A stretch of DNA of 6,063 nucleotides from an uncultured Synechococcus sp. (lineage in GTDB: Bacteria; Cyanobacteriota; Cyanobacteriia; PCC-6307; Cyanobiaceae), in the NCBI GenBank assembly GCA_937930135.1, contig CALGVO010000101.1, positions 1 through 6,063 on the forward strand, written 5' to 3'. Of the stretch, positions 1-6,063 are shown piece by piece (the stretch's first letter is position 1; every line of letters begins with the position of its first letter). Both the position numbers and the translations under genes were made by a program. Below the pieces are notes generated by a model, which had not been told where the DNA came from, did no database searches, and saw only the letters and a program-made list of their open reading frames with translations.

Positions 1-215
1 CCGAGGGCGAATTCGGTGGCGAGCAGGGCGATGAAGCCGAGCATGGCCATGCGGCCGTTGAGCTTCTCGGCGCGCTCATGGAAGCCCCAGCCGCTCTCAG
101 GAGCCACCACTTCCATGCGGGGCTCGGTGGCGAAGGCGTTGAGGCGACCACCGTCTTCGGTGGTGACGGTGGCACCGCGGATGGTGGGAGCGGAGGAGGG
201 AGTGGATTGGGTCAT
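1..215 (-). CDS. hli: High-light-inducible protein (HLIP), 3' end cut by window edge
   Basis: Single-helix chlorophyll-binding protein of the thylakoid membrane. The family binds chlorophyll a and carotenoid and protects photosystem assembly and chlorophyll synthesis or recycling under high light. Seen here: translation from the ATG at 215-213 gives 71 complete codons running off the left edge. Residues 1-45 form a polar N-terminal extension, then ERAEKLNGRMAMLGF (47-61) carries the HLIP signature ExxNGRxAMxGF; E50 and N53 are the expected chlorophyll ligands and R55 the ion-pair partner. The transmembrane helix begins there and continues through FIALLATEFALG to the cut. From memory of picocyanobacterial relatives only about 10-20 residues are missing (inference). 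The ATG is preferred over Met34 because the N-terminal extension resembles relatives and an AGGGAG lies upstream, although 14 nt away. The gene lies 36 bp after the two-helix membrane protein gene, on the same strand, with an HLR1-like repeat between. Which hli paralogue this is cannot be decided here. Confidence 0.93.
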   Translation of the reverse strand, partial: MTQSTPSSAPTIRGATVTTEDGGRLNAFATEPRMEVVAPESGWGFHERAEKLNGRMAMLGFIALLATEFAL

Positions 216-229
216 GACTCTCGTGACGT

Positions 230-235
230 CTCCCT
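230..235 (-). promoter_or_regulatory. Possible Shine-Dalgarno site for hli
   Basis: The minus strand reads AGGGAG, which could pair with the 16S rRNA tail. It sits 14 nt before the hli ATG, farther than the usual 5-9 nt, so its use is uncertain. Picocyanobacterial genes often lack a strong site; dapB, chlH and the two-helix protein gene in this window show none. Confidence 0.35.
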
Positions 236-237
236 GA

Positions 238-255
238 AGTGTAACCCAGTGTTAA
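238..255 (-). promoter_or_regulatory. HLR1-like tandem repeat (candidate RpaB site) and hli promoter
   Basis: The minus strand reads TTAACACT-GG-GTTACACT, two octamers with a 10-nt period. The published cyanobacterial HLR1 element is two copies of (G/T)TTACA(T/A)(T/A) spaced by 2 nt and is bound by the response regulator RpaB at high-light genes including hli genes. By eye 13 of 16 defined positions fit; the mismatches are position 3 of the first copy and position 7 of both. The first copy overlaps the TAA stop of the upstream gene; the second ends 22 nt before the hli ATG. It contains TACACT (243-238), which fits a TANNNT -10 box, with no clear -35 box. A regulator bound here would cover the promoter, consistent with repression in low light and release in high light. 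The role is inferred from motif and position. Confidence 0.55.
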
Positions 256-914
256 GAAAGTTTTCGCCCCCGTGATAAACGGAGTTGGCAGAGTTCCTCG
301 AAAGCTGGCCGCAGCAGGTAGGGATACTCCCCCACCCAGAGGCGCAGGCCCGGCAGCCAGGCGTCACTGAGGGCAGCCACGCGGGAGAAATCCTTGCGGT
401 CGCTGAGCACCAGGCAGCGCAGCCGCGCTCCAGCGCGAATGCTGGCGTGTTTCTTCTGCATTGGAAAACTGAGTCGGCCCAGATAGCCGTCCTCATCCGC
501 CAGTTCCAGCACCATCCAGGTGCGCCGTTGTTCCACCAGCTCCAGGTCGCCGTGTTGATCGGCCTGTTCGCGCCGGTTCTCCACCCGTTCGCGGCTGTAG
601 GCCTCAGCCACCTCGCCATCGAACAGGGCGGCTGCCGGATAGCGGCGCAGGGTCGCATTGCGCTGACCCGCCTCCAGAATCGGCCCCCAGAGGATGTAAA
701 GCAGCAGGGCGACGCCGGCCACCAGCCACACCGAGCCCCAGCGATTGAACGACAGGGTCTGGCTGATCAAGAGGGTGATGACGCCGCCGATGGTGGAAAT
801 CAGCACCCGCTGAAGGATTTTGCGTGGGTTGCCCAGGGCCGCGGTGAACTGGTTGCTGGTGGCCACCGCAGGGATCAGCCGCTGCAGCTCACCAGGGCGA
901 AGGGGAATCAGCAT
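252..914 (-). CDS. Conserved cyanobacterial two-helix membrane protein, function unknown
   Basis: A 220-residue protein that I recognise as a family conserved in cyanobacteria. Its members are often labelled 'phosphate ABC transporter permease' in databases, but nothing here supports that: there are only two likely membrane helices (about 37-51 and 60-80) and no permease-type loop. In order: a short N-terminal segment beginning MLIPL, the helix pair, LWGPILEAGQRNATLRRY just after helix 2, a charged region at 100-130, and a soluble C-terminal domain of about 90 residues ending in the conserved-looking stretch WVGEYPYLLRPAFEEL (193-208). No catalytic motif is visible. The ATG start lies 28 bp after dapB, with no clear Shine-Dalgarno site, and the TAA stop lies 36 bp before hli, so it probably shares the dapB transcript. 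Coding is certain; function is unknown. Placement next to hli hints at a thylakoid role, but this is only context. Confidence 0.88.
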   Translation of the reverse strand: MLIPLRPGELQRLIPAVATSNQFTAALGNPRKILQRVLISTIGGVITLLISQTLSFNRWGSVWLVAGVALLLYILWGPILEAGQRNATLRRYPAAALFDGEVAEAYSRERVENRREQADQHGDLELVEQRRTWMVLELADEDGYLGRLSFPMQKKHASIRAGARLRCLVLSDRKDFSRVAALSDAWLPGLRLWVGEYPYLLRPAFEELCQLRLSRGRKLS

Positions 915-942
915 GACTGGATCGCAGGCATGGACATTCAGT

Positions 943-1794
943 TCAAAGCAGCCGTTCCAGGCCGTACACCAGCCCGTCGAGTTGGCGGACGCGCCGCACG
1001 CTGAGCAGCACGCCGGGCATGTAGGCGGAGCGATCGATGGTGTCGTGGCGGAGGGTGTAGGTCTCGCCGGGGGCTCCGAACATCACCTCCTGATGGGCCA
1101 CCAGCCCGGGCAGGCGCAGGGAATGGAGGCGCAGGCCGCTGGGACGCAAACCACCACGACTGCCCTGCAGCGATTCGTGCTCCTCCACCTCGCTGGGATT
1201 GAAGCGTTTGCCCAGCTCCTCCATCAGCTCCGCGGTTTTGATGCAGGTGCCGCTGGGGGCATCGGCCTTGCGGTTGTGGTGGAGTTCCGTGAGCTCGGCG
1301 TGGTCGTAGAAGCGTGCCGCCGCCGCTGCAGCCTGTTGCAGCAGCACCATGCCCACCGAGAAGTTGGGGATCACCGCCCCGCCCATCGAGGCCTTCTCGG
1401 CGAACAGCTGCAGCTCCTTCAGTTGTTCTGGCGAGAGGCCGGTGGTGCCGATCACCGGATGCACCCCGTAGGCAATCGCGGCGCGGGTGTGGTCGTAGAC
1501 CACGGAGGGGTGGGTGAAATCCACCATCACCGCACCCTGCCCCGGGCCCGCCTGACGCACCTCCTGGCTCACGGCACAGAGGCAACCCTCCAGATCAGCC
1601 GTGACCGCCACCTCCAGGCTGCCCAGACCCAGCGCTTCACCCACATCGACGCCCTCCTTGCCGCTGGTGGTGTCGACGGCGCCTGCGAGCCGGCAATCGG
1701 TGGAGGCCTGCACGGTCTTCACCACCTCTGCGCCCATCCGCCCCAGGGCACCCACCACCACCACGGGAATCGGGTTGGCTGTTGCGGTTGTCAT
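943..1794 (-). CDS. dapB: 4-hydroxy-tetrahydrodipicolinate reductase
   Basis: Cytoplasmic enzyme that reduces 4-hydroxy-tetrahydrodipicolinate to tetrahydrodipicolinate with NAD(P)H, in the diaminopimelate/lysine pathway that also feeds peptidoglycan. The 283-residue length is slightly above that of typical bacterial DapB. The N-terminal Rossmann domain shows VVVVGALGRMG (11-21, the dinucleotide loop). VDFTHP (91-96) and GTTG (116-119) are the family's cofactor-pocket segments. PNFSVGMVLL (143-152) leads into the substrate domain, whose signature ELHHNRKADAPSGT (170-183) includes catalytic H172/H173 and K176. A second family motif, LHSLRLPGLVAHQEV, lies at 223-237, and the C-terminus YGLERLL is normal. 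The ATG places the glycine-rich loop about 14 residues in; no Shine-Dalgarno site is evident. It is first in a minus-strand run with the two-helix protein gene (28 bp away) and is divergent from chlH. No odd residues or breaks were seen. Confidence 0.97.
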   Translation of the reverse strand: MTTATANPIPVVVVGALGRMGAEVVKTVQASTDCRLAGAVDTTSGKEGVDVGEALGLGSLEVAVTADLEGCLCAVSQEVRQAGPGQGAVMVDFTHPSVVYDHTRAAIAYGVHPVIGTTGLSPEQLKELQLFAEKASMGGAVIPNFSVGMVLLQQAAAAAARFYDHAELTELHHNRKADAPSGTCIKTAELMEELGKRFNPSEVEEHESLQGSRGGLRPSGLRLHSLRLPGLVAHQEVMFGAPGETYTLRHDTIDRSAYMPGVLLSVRRVRQLDGLVYGLERLL

Positions 1795-1914
1795 CGCGTT
1801 GGACTGGCTGGCAAGAGCCTATGGGGCCGGGCGGCTCTGTAACACCAGGGCCTCAACCCTCGCAGCAAGAACACGAACGCCCGTAGGCTTCTTCACATTG
1901 CTCAAACCACGCCG
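1795..1914. promoter_or_regulatory. Divergent dapB / chlH promoter region
   Basis: These 120 bp between two divergent starts must hold both promoters. On the plus strand TAGGCT (1884-1889) fits a TANNNT -10 box 25 nt before the chlH ATG. On the minus strand the identical TAGGCT (1821-1816) lies 21 nt before the dapB ATG, so the two boxes form a near-symmetric inverted pair. Neither has a convincing -35 hexamer. A 6-bp inverted repeat, AGAGCC (1814-1819) / GGCTCT (1833-1838) with a 13-nt spacer, overlaps the dapB-side box. No riboswitch-like fold, strong Shine-Dalgarno site or complete HLR1 pair was found. That promoters lie here is safe; the exact boxes are inference. Confidence 0.5.
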
Positions 1915-4900
1915 ATGTTCACGCAGGTTCGCTCCTCCGACCGCCGGATTGCTCCTGCCGAGAACAACAGCCATCAATCGGTGATGAAGGCGGTGTATGT
2001 GGTGCTTGAGCCCCAGTACCAGAACGCCCTCACCCAGGCCGCCCAGAGCCTCAATGCCCAGAACGGGCCTCTGGGTCTTGAACTGAGCGGCTATCTGATC
2101 GAGGAACTGCGTGACCCCGACAACTACGCCGATTTCCAGGCCGATGTGGCCCAGGCGGATGTGTTCATCGCCTCGCTGATTTTCATTGAGGATCTGGCTC
2201 AGAAGGTGGTCGATGCCGTCGCCCCCCATCGGGATCGGCTCAAGGCCGCGGTGGTGTTCCCCTCCATGCCCGAGGTGATGCGCCTGAACAAGCTGGGCAG
2301 CTTCTCGATGGCCCAGCTCGGTCAGAGCAAGAGCGCCATCGCCGGCTTCATGAAGAAGCGGAAGGAGTCGGGTGGGGCCGGCTTCCAGGACGCCATGCTC
2401 AAGCTCCTCAACACCCTGCCCACCGTTCTCAAGTATCTGCCGGTGGAAAAGGCGCAGGATGCGCGCAGCTTCATGCTCAGCTTCCAGTACTGGCTGGGCG
2501 GCACCCCCGACAATCTGCGCAATTTCCTGCTGATGTTGGCGGATAAATACGTGTTTCCGCCGTCGGCTGGGGAGGAGCGCCCGGAGCTGGTGGTGGCCGA
2601 TCCCGAAGTGTTCCCCGATCTGGGGATCTGGCATCCGCTGGCCCCCGCGATGTTTGAGGACCTCAAGGAGTACCTCAACTGGACGGCCAGCCGCAGCGAT
2701 CTGAGTGAGGCGGCCCGTCAGGGACCCGTGATCGGTCTGGTGCTGCAGCGCAGCCACATCGTCACCGGGGACGACGCCCATTACGTGGCCGTGGTGCAGG
2801 AGCTGGAGTTCCGCGGTGCCCGCGTGATTCCGATCTTCTGCGGCGGTCTTGATTTCTCCAAGCCGGTCAACGCCTTCTTCTACGACCCGCTCAATCCCGA
2901 TCAGCCCCTGGTGGATGGGGTGGTGTCGCTCACCGGTTTTGCTCTCGTGGGCGGTCCGGCTCGGCAGGATCACCCCAAGGCGATTGATGCGCTCAAGCGC
3001 CTGAACCGGCCCTACATGGTGGCGTTGCCCCTGGTGTTCCAGACCACCCAGGAATGGGAAGACAGCGACCTCGGCCTCCACCCCGTGCAGGTGGCGTTGC
3101 AGATCGCGATCCCGGAGCTGGATGGCGCGATTGAACCGATTGTGCTCTCCGGCCGTGATGACGCCACCGGCAAGGCCCACACCCTCCAGGATCGGGTGGA
3201 TGCGATCGCTGAGCGGGCGATCCGCTGGTCGTCGCTGCGGATCAAGCCCCGCGCTGAGAAGAAGCTGGCGATCACCGTGTTCAGCTTCCCGCCCGACAAG
3301 GGCAACGTGGGCACGGCCGCCTATCTCGATGTGTTCGGCTCCATCCATCGCGTGCTGGAGGAGATGAAGGCGAAGGGCTATGACGTGCAGAACCTGCCTC
3401 GCGATGCCAAAACCCTGATGGAGGCGGTGATCAATGACCCCGAAGCCCTGCAGGGAGCTCCGGAGTTGTCGATTGCCCATCGCATGAGCGTGGAGGAATA
3501 CGAACGACTCACCCCCTATTCAGAGCGTCTCGAGGAGAACTGGGGCAAGCCCCCCGGCAATCTCAACAGCGATGGCCAGAACCTGCTGATCTACGGCCGC
3601 CACTTCGGCAACGTGTTCGTTGGCGTGCAACCCACTTTCGGTTACGAGGGTGATCCAATGCGTTTGCTGTATTCCCGCAGCGCCAGCCCCCACCACGGTT
3701 TTGCCGCCTACTACACCTATCTGGAGAAGATCTGGAAGGCGGATGCGGTGCTCCACTTCGGCACCCACGGCTCCCTGGAGTTCATGCCCGGCAAACAGAT
3801 GGGCATGAGTGAAACCTGCTATCCCGATTCCCTGATCGGTGCCCTTCCGAATCTCTACTACTACGCCGCCAACAACCCCTCGGAGGCGACGATCGCCAAA
3901 CGTCGTGGCTATGCCTCCACGATCAGCTACCTGACGCCACCAGCGGAGAATGCTGGCCTCTACAAAGGTCTGAAGGAACTGGGTGAGCTGGTGGGCTCTT
4001 ACCAGCAGCTGCGTGAAGGCGGTCGCGGTGTGCAGATCGTCAACGCGATTGTGGAAACGGCGCGCCAGTGCAATCTCGATAAAGACGTGGTGCTGCCGGA
4101 AGGCGATGCCGCCAGCCTCGATCTCGACGCCCGCGATGCCGTGGTGGGTGCGGTGTATCGCCAGTTGATGGAGATCGAGAGCCGGCTGCTGCCCTGTGGT
4201 CTGCACACGATCGGCAAGCCACCCACGGCAGAAGAAGCGATCGCCACCCTGGTGAACATCGCCGCCCTGGAGCGCGAGGAGGAGGGGATCCGTTCGCTTC
4301 CGGGTCTGCTGGCTGAGGCACTCGGTCGCAAGATCGATGACATCTACCGGGGCAACGACGACGGTGTGCTCGCCGATGTGGAGCTCAACCGCACGATCAC
4401 CGAAACCTCCCGTGCTGCCGTCGGCGCGATGGTGCGCTCCCTCACCGGTCTGGATGGCCGGGTGAACATGCGCGGCAACTTCGGCTGGTTGCTTGACCTG
4501 CTCACCAAGTTCGGCTTCAAGTTGCCGACCCCCTGGCTGCGTGCCTGTTGCAGCGCCGGTTTCACCAGTGTGGATTCAGTGGCGCTCGACAAGCTCTTTG
4601 CCTATCTGCGCTTCTGTCTTGAGCAGGTCTGCGCCGATATGGAAATGCAGAGTTTGCTGCGGGCCCTCGATGGTGAATACGTGCTGCCCGGTCCTGGTGG
4701 TGACCCGATCCGCAACCCCGGTGTGCTGCCCAGCGGCAAGAACATCCATGCCCTCGATCCCCAGGCCATTCCCACCCGGGCCGCCGTGGCGGCAGCCAAG
4801 GGCGTGGTTGACAAGCTGATCGAGCGTCAGCGTGAAGAACAGGGTGCCTGGCCGGAAACGATCGCCTGCGTGCTCTGGGGCACCGACAACATCAAGACCT

Positions 4901-5928
4901 ATGGCGAGTCGCTCGCCCAGATTCTCTGGTTCATCGGCGTGCGTCCGGTGCCCGATTCCCTCGGCCGGGTGAACAAGCTGGAGCTGATCAGCCTTGAGGA
5001 GCTGGGCCGACCCCGCATCGACGTGGTGGTGAACTGCAGTGGTGTGTTCCGCGATCTGTTCATCAACCAGATGGCCCTGATCGACCAGGGCGTGAAGATG
5101 GCCGCCGAAGCCGATGAGCCCCTCGAGCAGAATTTCGTGCGCAAGCACGCGCTCGAGCAGGCCGAAAAGGAGGGCACCAGTCTGCGCGACGCCGCCTGCC
5201 GTGTGTTCTCCAATGCCAGCGGCAGCTACAGCTCCAATGTGAACCTGGCGGTGGAGAACAGCACCTGGGAAGAGGAGGGTGAACTGCAGGAGATGTATCT
5301 CTCTCGCAAGACCTTCGCCTTCAATTCCGATAACCCCGGGGAGATGAATCAGAAGCGCGAGGTGTTCGAGTCGGTGATGAAAACTGCTGATGTGACCTTC
5401 CAGAATCTTGATTCCGCTGAGATCTCTCTCACCGATGTGAGCCATTACTTCGACAGCGATCCCACCAATCTGATCAAGGGGCTGCGGGACGACGGCAAGG
5501 CCCCCACCAGCTACATCGCCGACACCACCACCGCCAACGCCCAGGTGCGCTCCCTCAGCGAGACGATTCGCCTCGATTCACGCACCAAGCTGCTCAACCC
5601 CAAGTGGTATGAGGGCATGCTCAATTCCGGCTACGAGGGTGTGCGTGAGGTGGCCAAACGCCTCAACTTCACCCTGGGTTGGAGCGCCACCTCAGGTCAG
5701 GTGGATAACTTCGTGTATGAGGAAGCCAACGAAACCTTCATCAACGATCCGGAGATGCGCAAGCGGTTGATGGAGCTCAACCCCCATAGCTTCCGTCGGA
5801 TCGTCGGCACCCTGCTGGAAGTGCATGGCCGTGGCTACTGGGAAACCTCCGACGCCAACATCGAGCAACTGCAGGAGCTCTATCAGGAAGTGGAAGATCG
5901 GATCGAGGGGGTGGTCCCGGCCGCTTGA
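1915..5928 (+). CDS. chlH: Magnesium chelatase, large porphyrin-binding subunit H
   Basis: Catalytic subunit that binds protoporphyrin IX and, with the ChlI/ChlD AAA+ motor (needs ATP and Gun4), inserts Mg2+ in the first committed step of chlorophyll synthesis, at the thylakoid or envelope surface. The 1337 residues match the family length (about 1330 in other cyanobacteria). The N-terminal domain (about 25-185, Pfam DUF3479) contains SGYLIEELRDPDNYADFQ and LNKLGSFSMAQLGQS (124-138). The CobN/Mg-chelatase domain fills the rest, with DKGNVGTAAYLDVFGSIH from 461, the hallmark LHFGTHGSLEFMPGKQMGMS from 613 (H614, H618, E622), NCSGVFRDLF (1040-1049), GSYSSNVN (1103-1110) and SHYFDSD (1176-1182). 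The ATG at 1915 is chosen over Met24 (1984) because the MFTQVRS start is conserved in cyanobacterial ChlH. It is divergent from dapB and probably monocistronic, as the next gene converges. No frameshift or missing motif. The length and HFGTHGSLE motif argue for ChlH rather than cobaltochelatase CobN. Confidence 0.99.
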   Translation: MFTQVRSSDRRIAPAENNSHQSVMKAVYVVLEPQYQNALTQAAQSLNAQNGPLGLELSGYLIEELRDPDNYADFQADVAQADVFIASLIFIEDLAQKVVDAVAPHRDRLKAAVVFPSMPEVMRLNKLGSFSMAQLGQSKSAIAGFMKKRKESGGAGFQDAMLKLLNTLPTVLKYLPVEKAQDARSFMLSFQYWLGGTPDNLRNFLLMLADKYVFPPSAGEERPELVVADPEVFPDLGIWHPLAPAMFEDLKEYLNWTASRSDLSEAARQGPVIGLVLQRSHIVTGDDAHYVAVVQELEFRGARVIPIFCGGLDFSKPVNAFFYDPLNPDQPLVDGVVSLTGFALVGGPARQDHPKAIDALKRLNRPYMVALPLVFQTTQEWEDSDLGLHPVQVALQIAIPELDGAIEPIVLSGRDDATGKAHTLQDRVDAIAERAIRWSSLRIKPRAEKKLAITVFSFPPDKGNVGTAAYLDVFGSIHRVLEEMKAKGYDVQNLPRDAKTLMEAVINDPEALQGAPELSIAHRMSVEEYERLTPYSERLEENWGKPPGNLNSDGQNLLIYGRHFGNVFVGVQPTFGYEGDPMRLLYSRSASPHHGFAAYYTYLEKIWKADAVLHFGTHGSLEFMPGKQMGMSETCYPDSLIGALPNLYYYAANNPSEATIAKRRGYASTISYLTPPAENAGLYKGLKELGELVGSYQQLREGGRGVQIVNAIVETARQCNLDKDVVLPEGDAASLDLDARDAVVGAVYRQLMEIESRLLPCGLHTIGKPPTAEEAIATLVNIAALEREEEGIRSLPGLLAEALGRKIDDIYRGNDDGVLADVELNRTITETSRAAVGAMVRSLTGLDGRVNMRGNFGWLLDLLTKFGFKLPTPWLRACCSAGFTSVDSVALDKLFAYLRFCLEQVCADMEMQSLLRALDGEYVLPGPGGDPIRNPGVLPSGKNIHALDPQAIPTRAAVAAAKGVVDKLIERQREEQGAWPETIACVLWGTDNIKTYGESLAQILWFIGVRPVPDSLGRVNKLELISLEELGRPRIDVVVNCSGVFRDLFINQMALIDQGVKMAAEADEPLEQNFVRKHALEQAEKEGTSLRDAACRVFSNASGSYSSNVNLAVENSTWEEEGELQEMYLSRKTFAFNSDNPGEMNQKREVFESVMKTADVTFQNLDSAEISLTDVSHYFDSDPTNLIKGLRDDGKAPTSYIADTTTANAQVRSLSETIRLDSRTKLLNPKWYEGMLNSGYEGVREVAKRLNFTLGWSATSGQVDNFVYEEANETFINDPEMRKRLMELNPHSFRRIVGTLLEVHGRGYWETSDANIEQLQELYQEVEDRIEGVVPAA

Positions 5929-5935
5929 GGCCGGG
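5916..5935. terminator. GC-rich hairpin over the chlH stop codon, possible bidirectional terminator
   Basis: CCCGGCC (5916-5922) and GGCCGGG (5929-5935) form a perfect 7-bp inverted repeat with the 6-nt loop GCTTGA, whose last three bases are the chlH stop codon. It lies where two convergent genes meet, which is where a shared terminator is expected. No T-tract follows on either strand, so it is not a classic intrinsic terminator; it may act weakly, slow RNA polymerase, or protect the 3' end of the mRNA. Confidence 0.4.
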
Positions 5936-5940
5936 GGCGT

Positions 5941-6063
5941 TCAGGAGTTGCCGCGACAACTGCAGAGGCTGTCGAGATCGGGGCGTCCCGTGAGCTTCAG
6001 GCGTTGGCTGGCCCAGATCGCATAGATCCGATCCACGATCGGTGCGATCAGGGGCCAGGCGGT
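5941..6063 (-). CDS. C-terminal end of a DCC/DUF393-like protein, cut by window edge
   Basis: Only the last 40 codons and the TGA stop (5943-5941) are inside the window; the frame is open from the right edge. The peptide includes WPLIAPIVDRIYAIWASQRL followed by a KLTGRPDLDSLCS segment and ends CRGNS. This resembles the C-terminal part of DCC-family (DUF393) thiol-disulfide oxidoreductase-like proteins, in which a hydrophobic helix of the type PxxxxxxDxxYxxWAxxRL is followed by a TGRP segment and terminal cysteines. The family's N-terminal DxxCxxC motif would lie outside the window and cannot be checked. The gene converges on chlH with 12 bp between the stop codons. The fragment has the amphipathic and hydrophobic pattern of real protein, but it is short, so both coding status and family are moderately supported. 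Confidence 0.6.
   Translation of the reverse strand, partial: TAWPLIAPIVDRIYAIWASQRLKLTGRPDLDSLCSCRGNS

Noticed and set aside
938..1585. Minus-strand 215-codon frame overlapping dapB
   Set aside because: It is a shifted frame inside dapB, rich in Gly/Arg/Pro; the dapB frame carries all the motifs.
285..1842. Plus-strand open frames at 285-1004 and 820-1842, opposite the two-helix protein gene and dapB
   Set aside because: They are codon-register mirrors of clearly recognised minus-strand genes, with low-complexity His/Gln/Arg-rich translations.
1836..1843. Single HLR1-like octamer, GTTACAGA on the minus strand, between dapB and chlH
   Set aside because: No second copy at the 10-nt period on either side. 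Another octamer on the plus strand (TTCACATT, about 1892-1899) also lacks a partner.
1795..1914. Riboswitch (for example lysine-type) in front of dapB
   Set aside because: The region is too short and has only a 6-bp dyad; no elaborate conserved fold is visible.
1984..1986. Alternative chlH start at Met24
   Set aside because: The upstream 23 residues beginning MFTQVRS match the conserved N-terminus of cyanobacterial ChlH, and no Shine-Dalgarno site favours the inner ATG.
1819..5445. Long open frames antisense to chlH (1819-3480, 3520-4206 and 4576-5445 on the minus strand)
   Set aside because: All three are in exact codon register with chlH. A stop on that antisense frame needs TTA, CTA or TCA in the sense frame, codons that are rare in a GC-rich gene, so long openness is expected. 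Their translations are rich in His, Gln and Arg and resemble no family I know.

Overview
The window comes from a GC-rich unicellular cyanobacterium, most likely of the Synechococcus/Cyanobium (alpha-cyanobacterial picocyanobacteria) group. Three things support this: a full-length ChlH-type magnesium chelatase H subunit with cyanobacterial ends, a high-light-inducible protein (HLIP) with a canonical chlorophyll-binding motif, and a two-helix membrane protein of a family I know only from cyanobacteria. The assignment to this clade rests on recognising protein sequences, not on a database search.

Layout. From the left edge to about 1794, three genes lie on the minus strand. In transcription order they are dapB (lysine/peptidoglycan precursor synthesis), a conserved two-helix membrane protein of unknown function, and an hli gene cut by the left edge. 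The gaps are 28 and 36 bp, so co-transcription is likely. The gap before hli also contains an HLR1-like tandem repeat, so hli probably has its own light-controlled promoter as well. A 120-bp divergent intergenic region (1795-1914) separates dapB from chlH. chlH (1915-5928, plus strand) fills the rest of the window. A 7-bp GC-rich hairpin spans its stop codon. Twelve bases beyond that stop, a convergent minus-strand gene ends; only its last 40 codons are present, and they resemble the C-terminus of a DCC/DUF393 thiol-disulfide oxidoreductase-like protein.

How the genes relate. ChlH carries out the first committed step of chlorophyll synthesis together with ChlI and ChlD, which are not in the window. 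HLIPs bind chlorophyll and carotenoid and protect newly made or recycled chlorophyll under strong light, so chlH and hli share a theme although they are not in one operon. dapB is an unrelated housekeeping gene. Every gene looks intact apart from the two cut by the window edges. I see no RNA gene, mobile element, CRISPR array or foreign-looking segment, and no sign of a new multi-gene system. The most informative non-coding signal is the HLR1-like repeat in front of hli.
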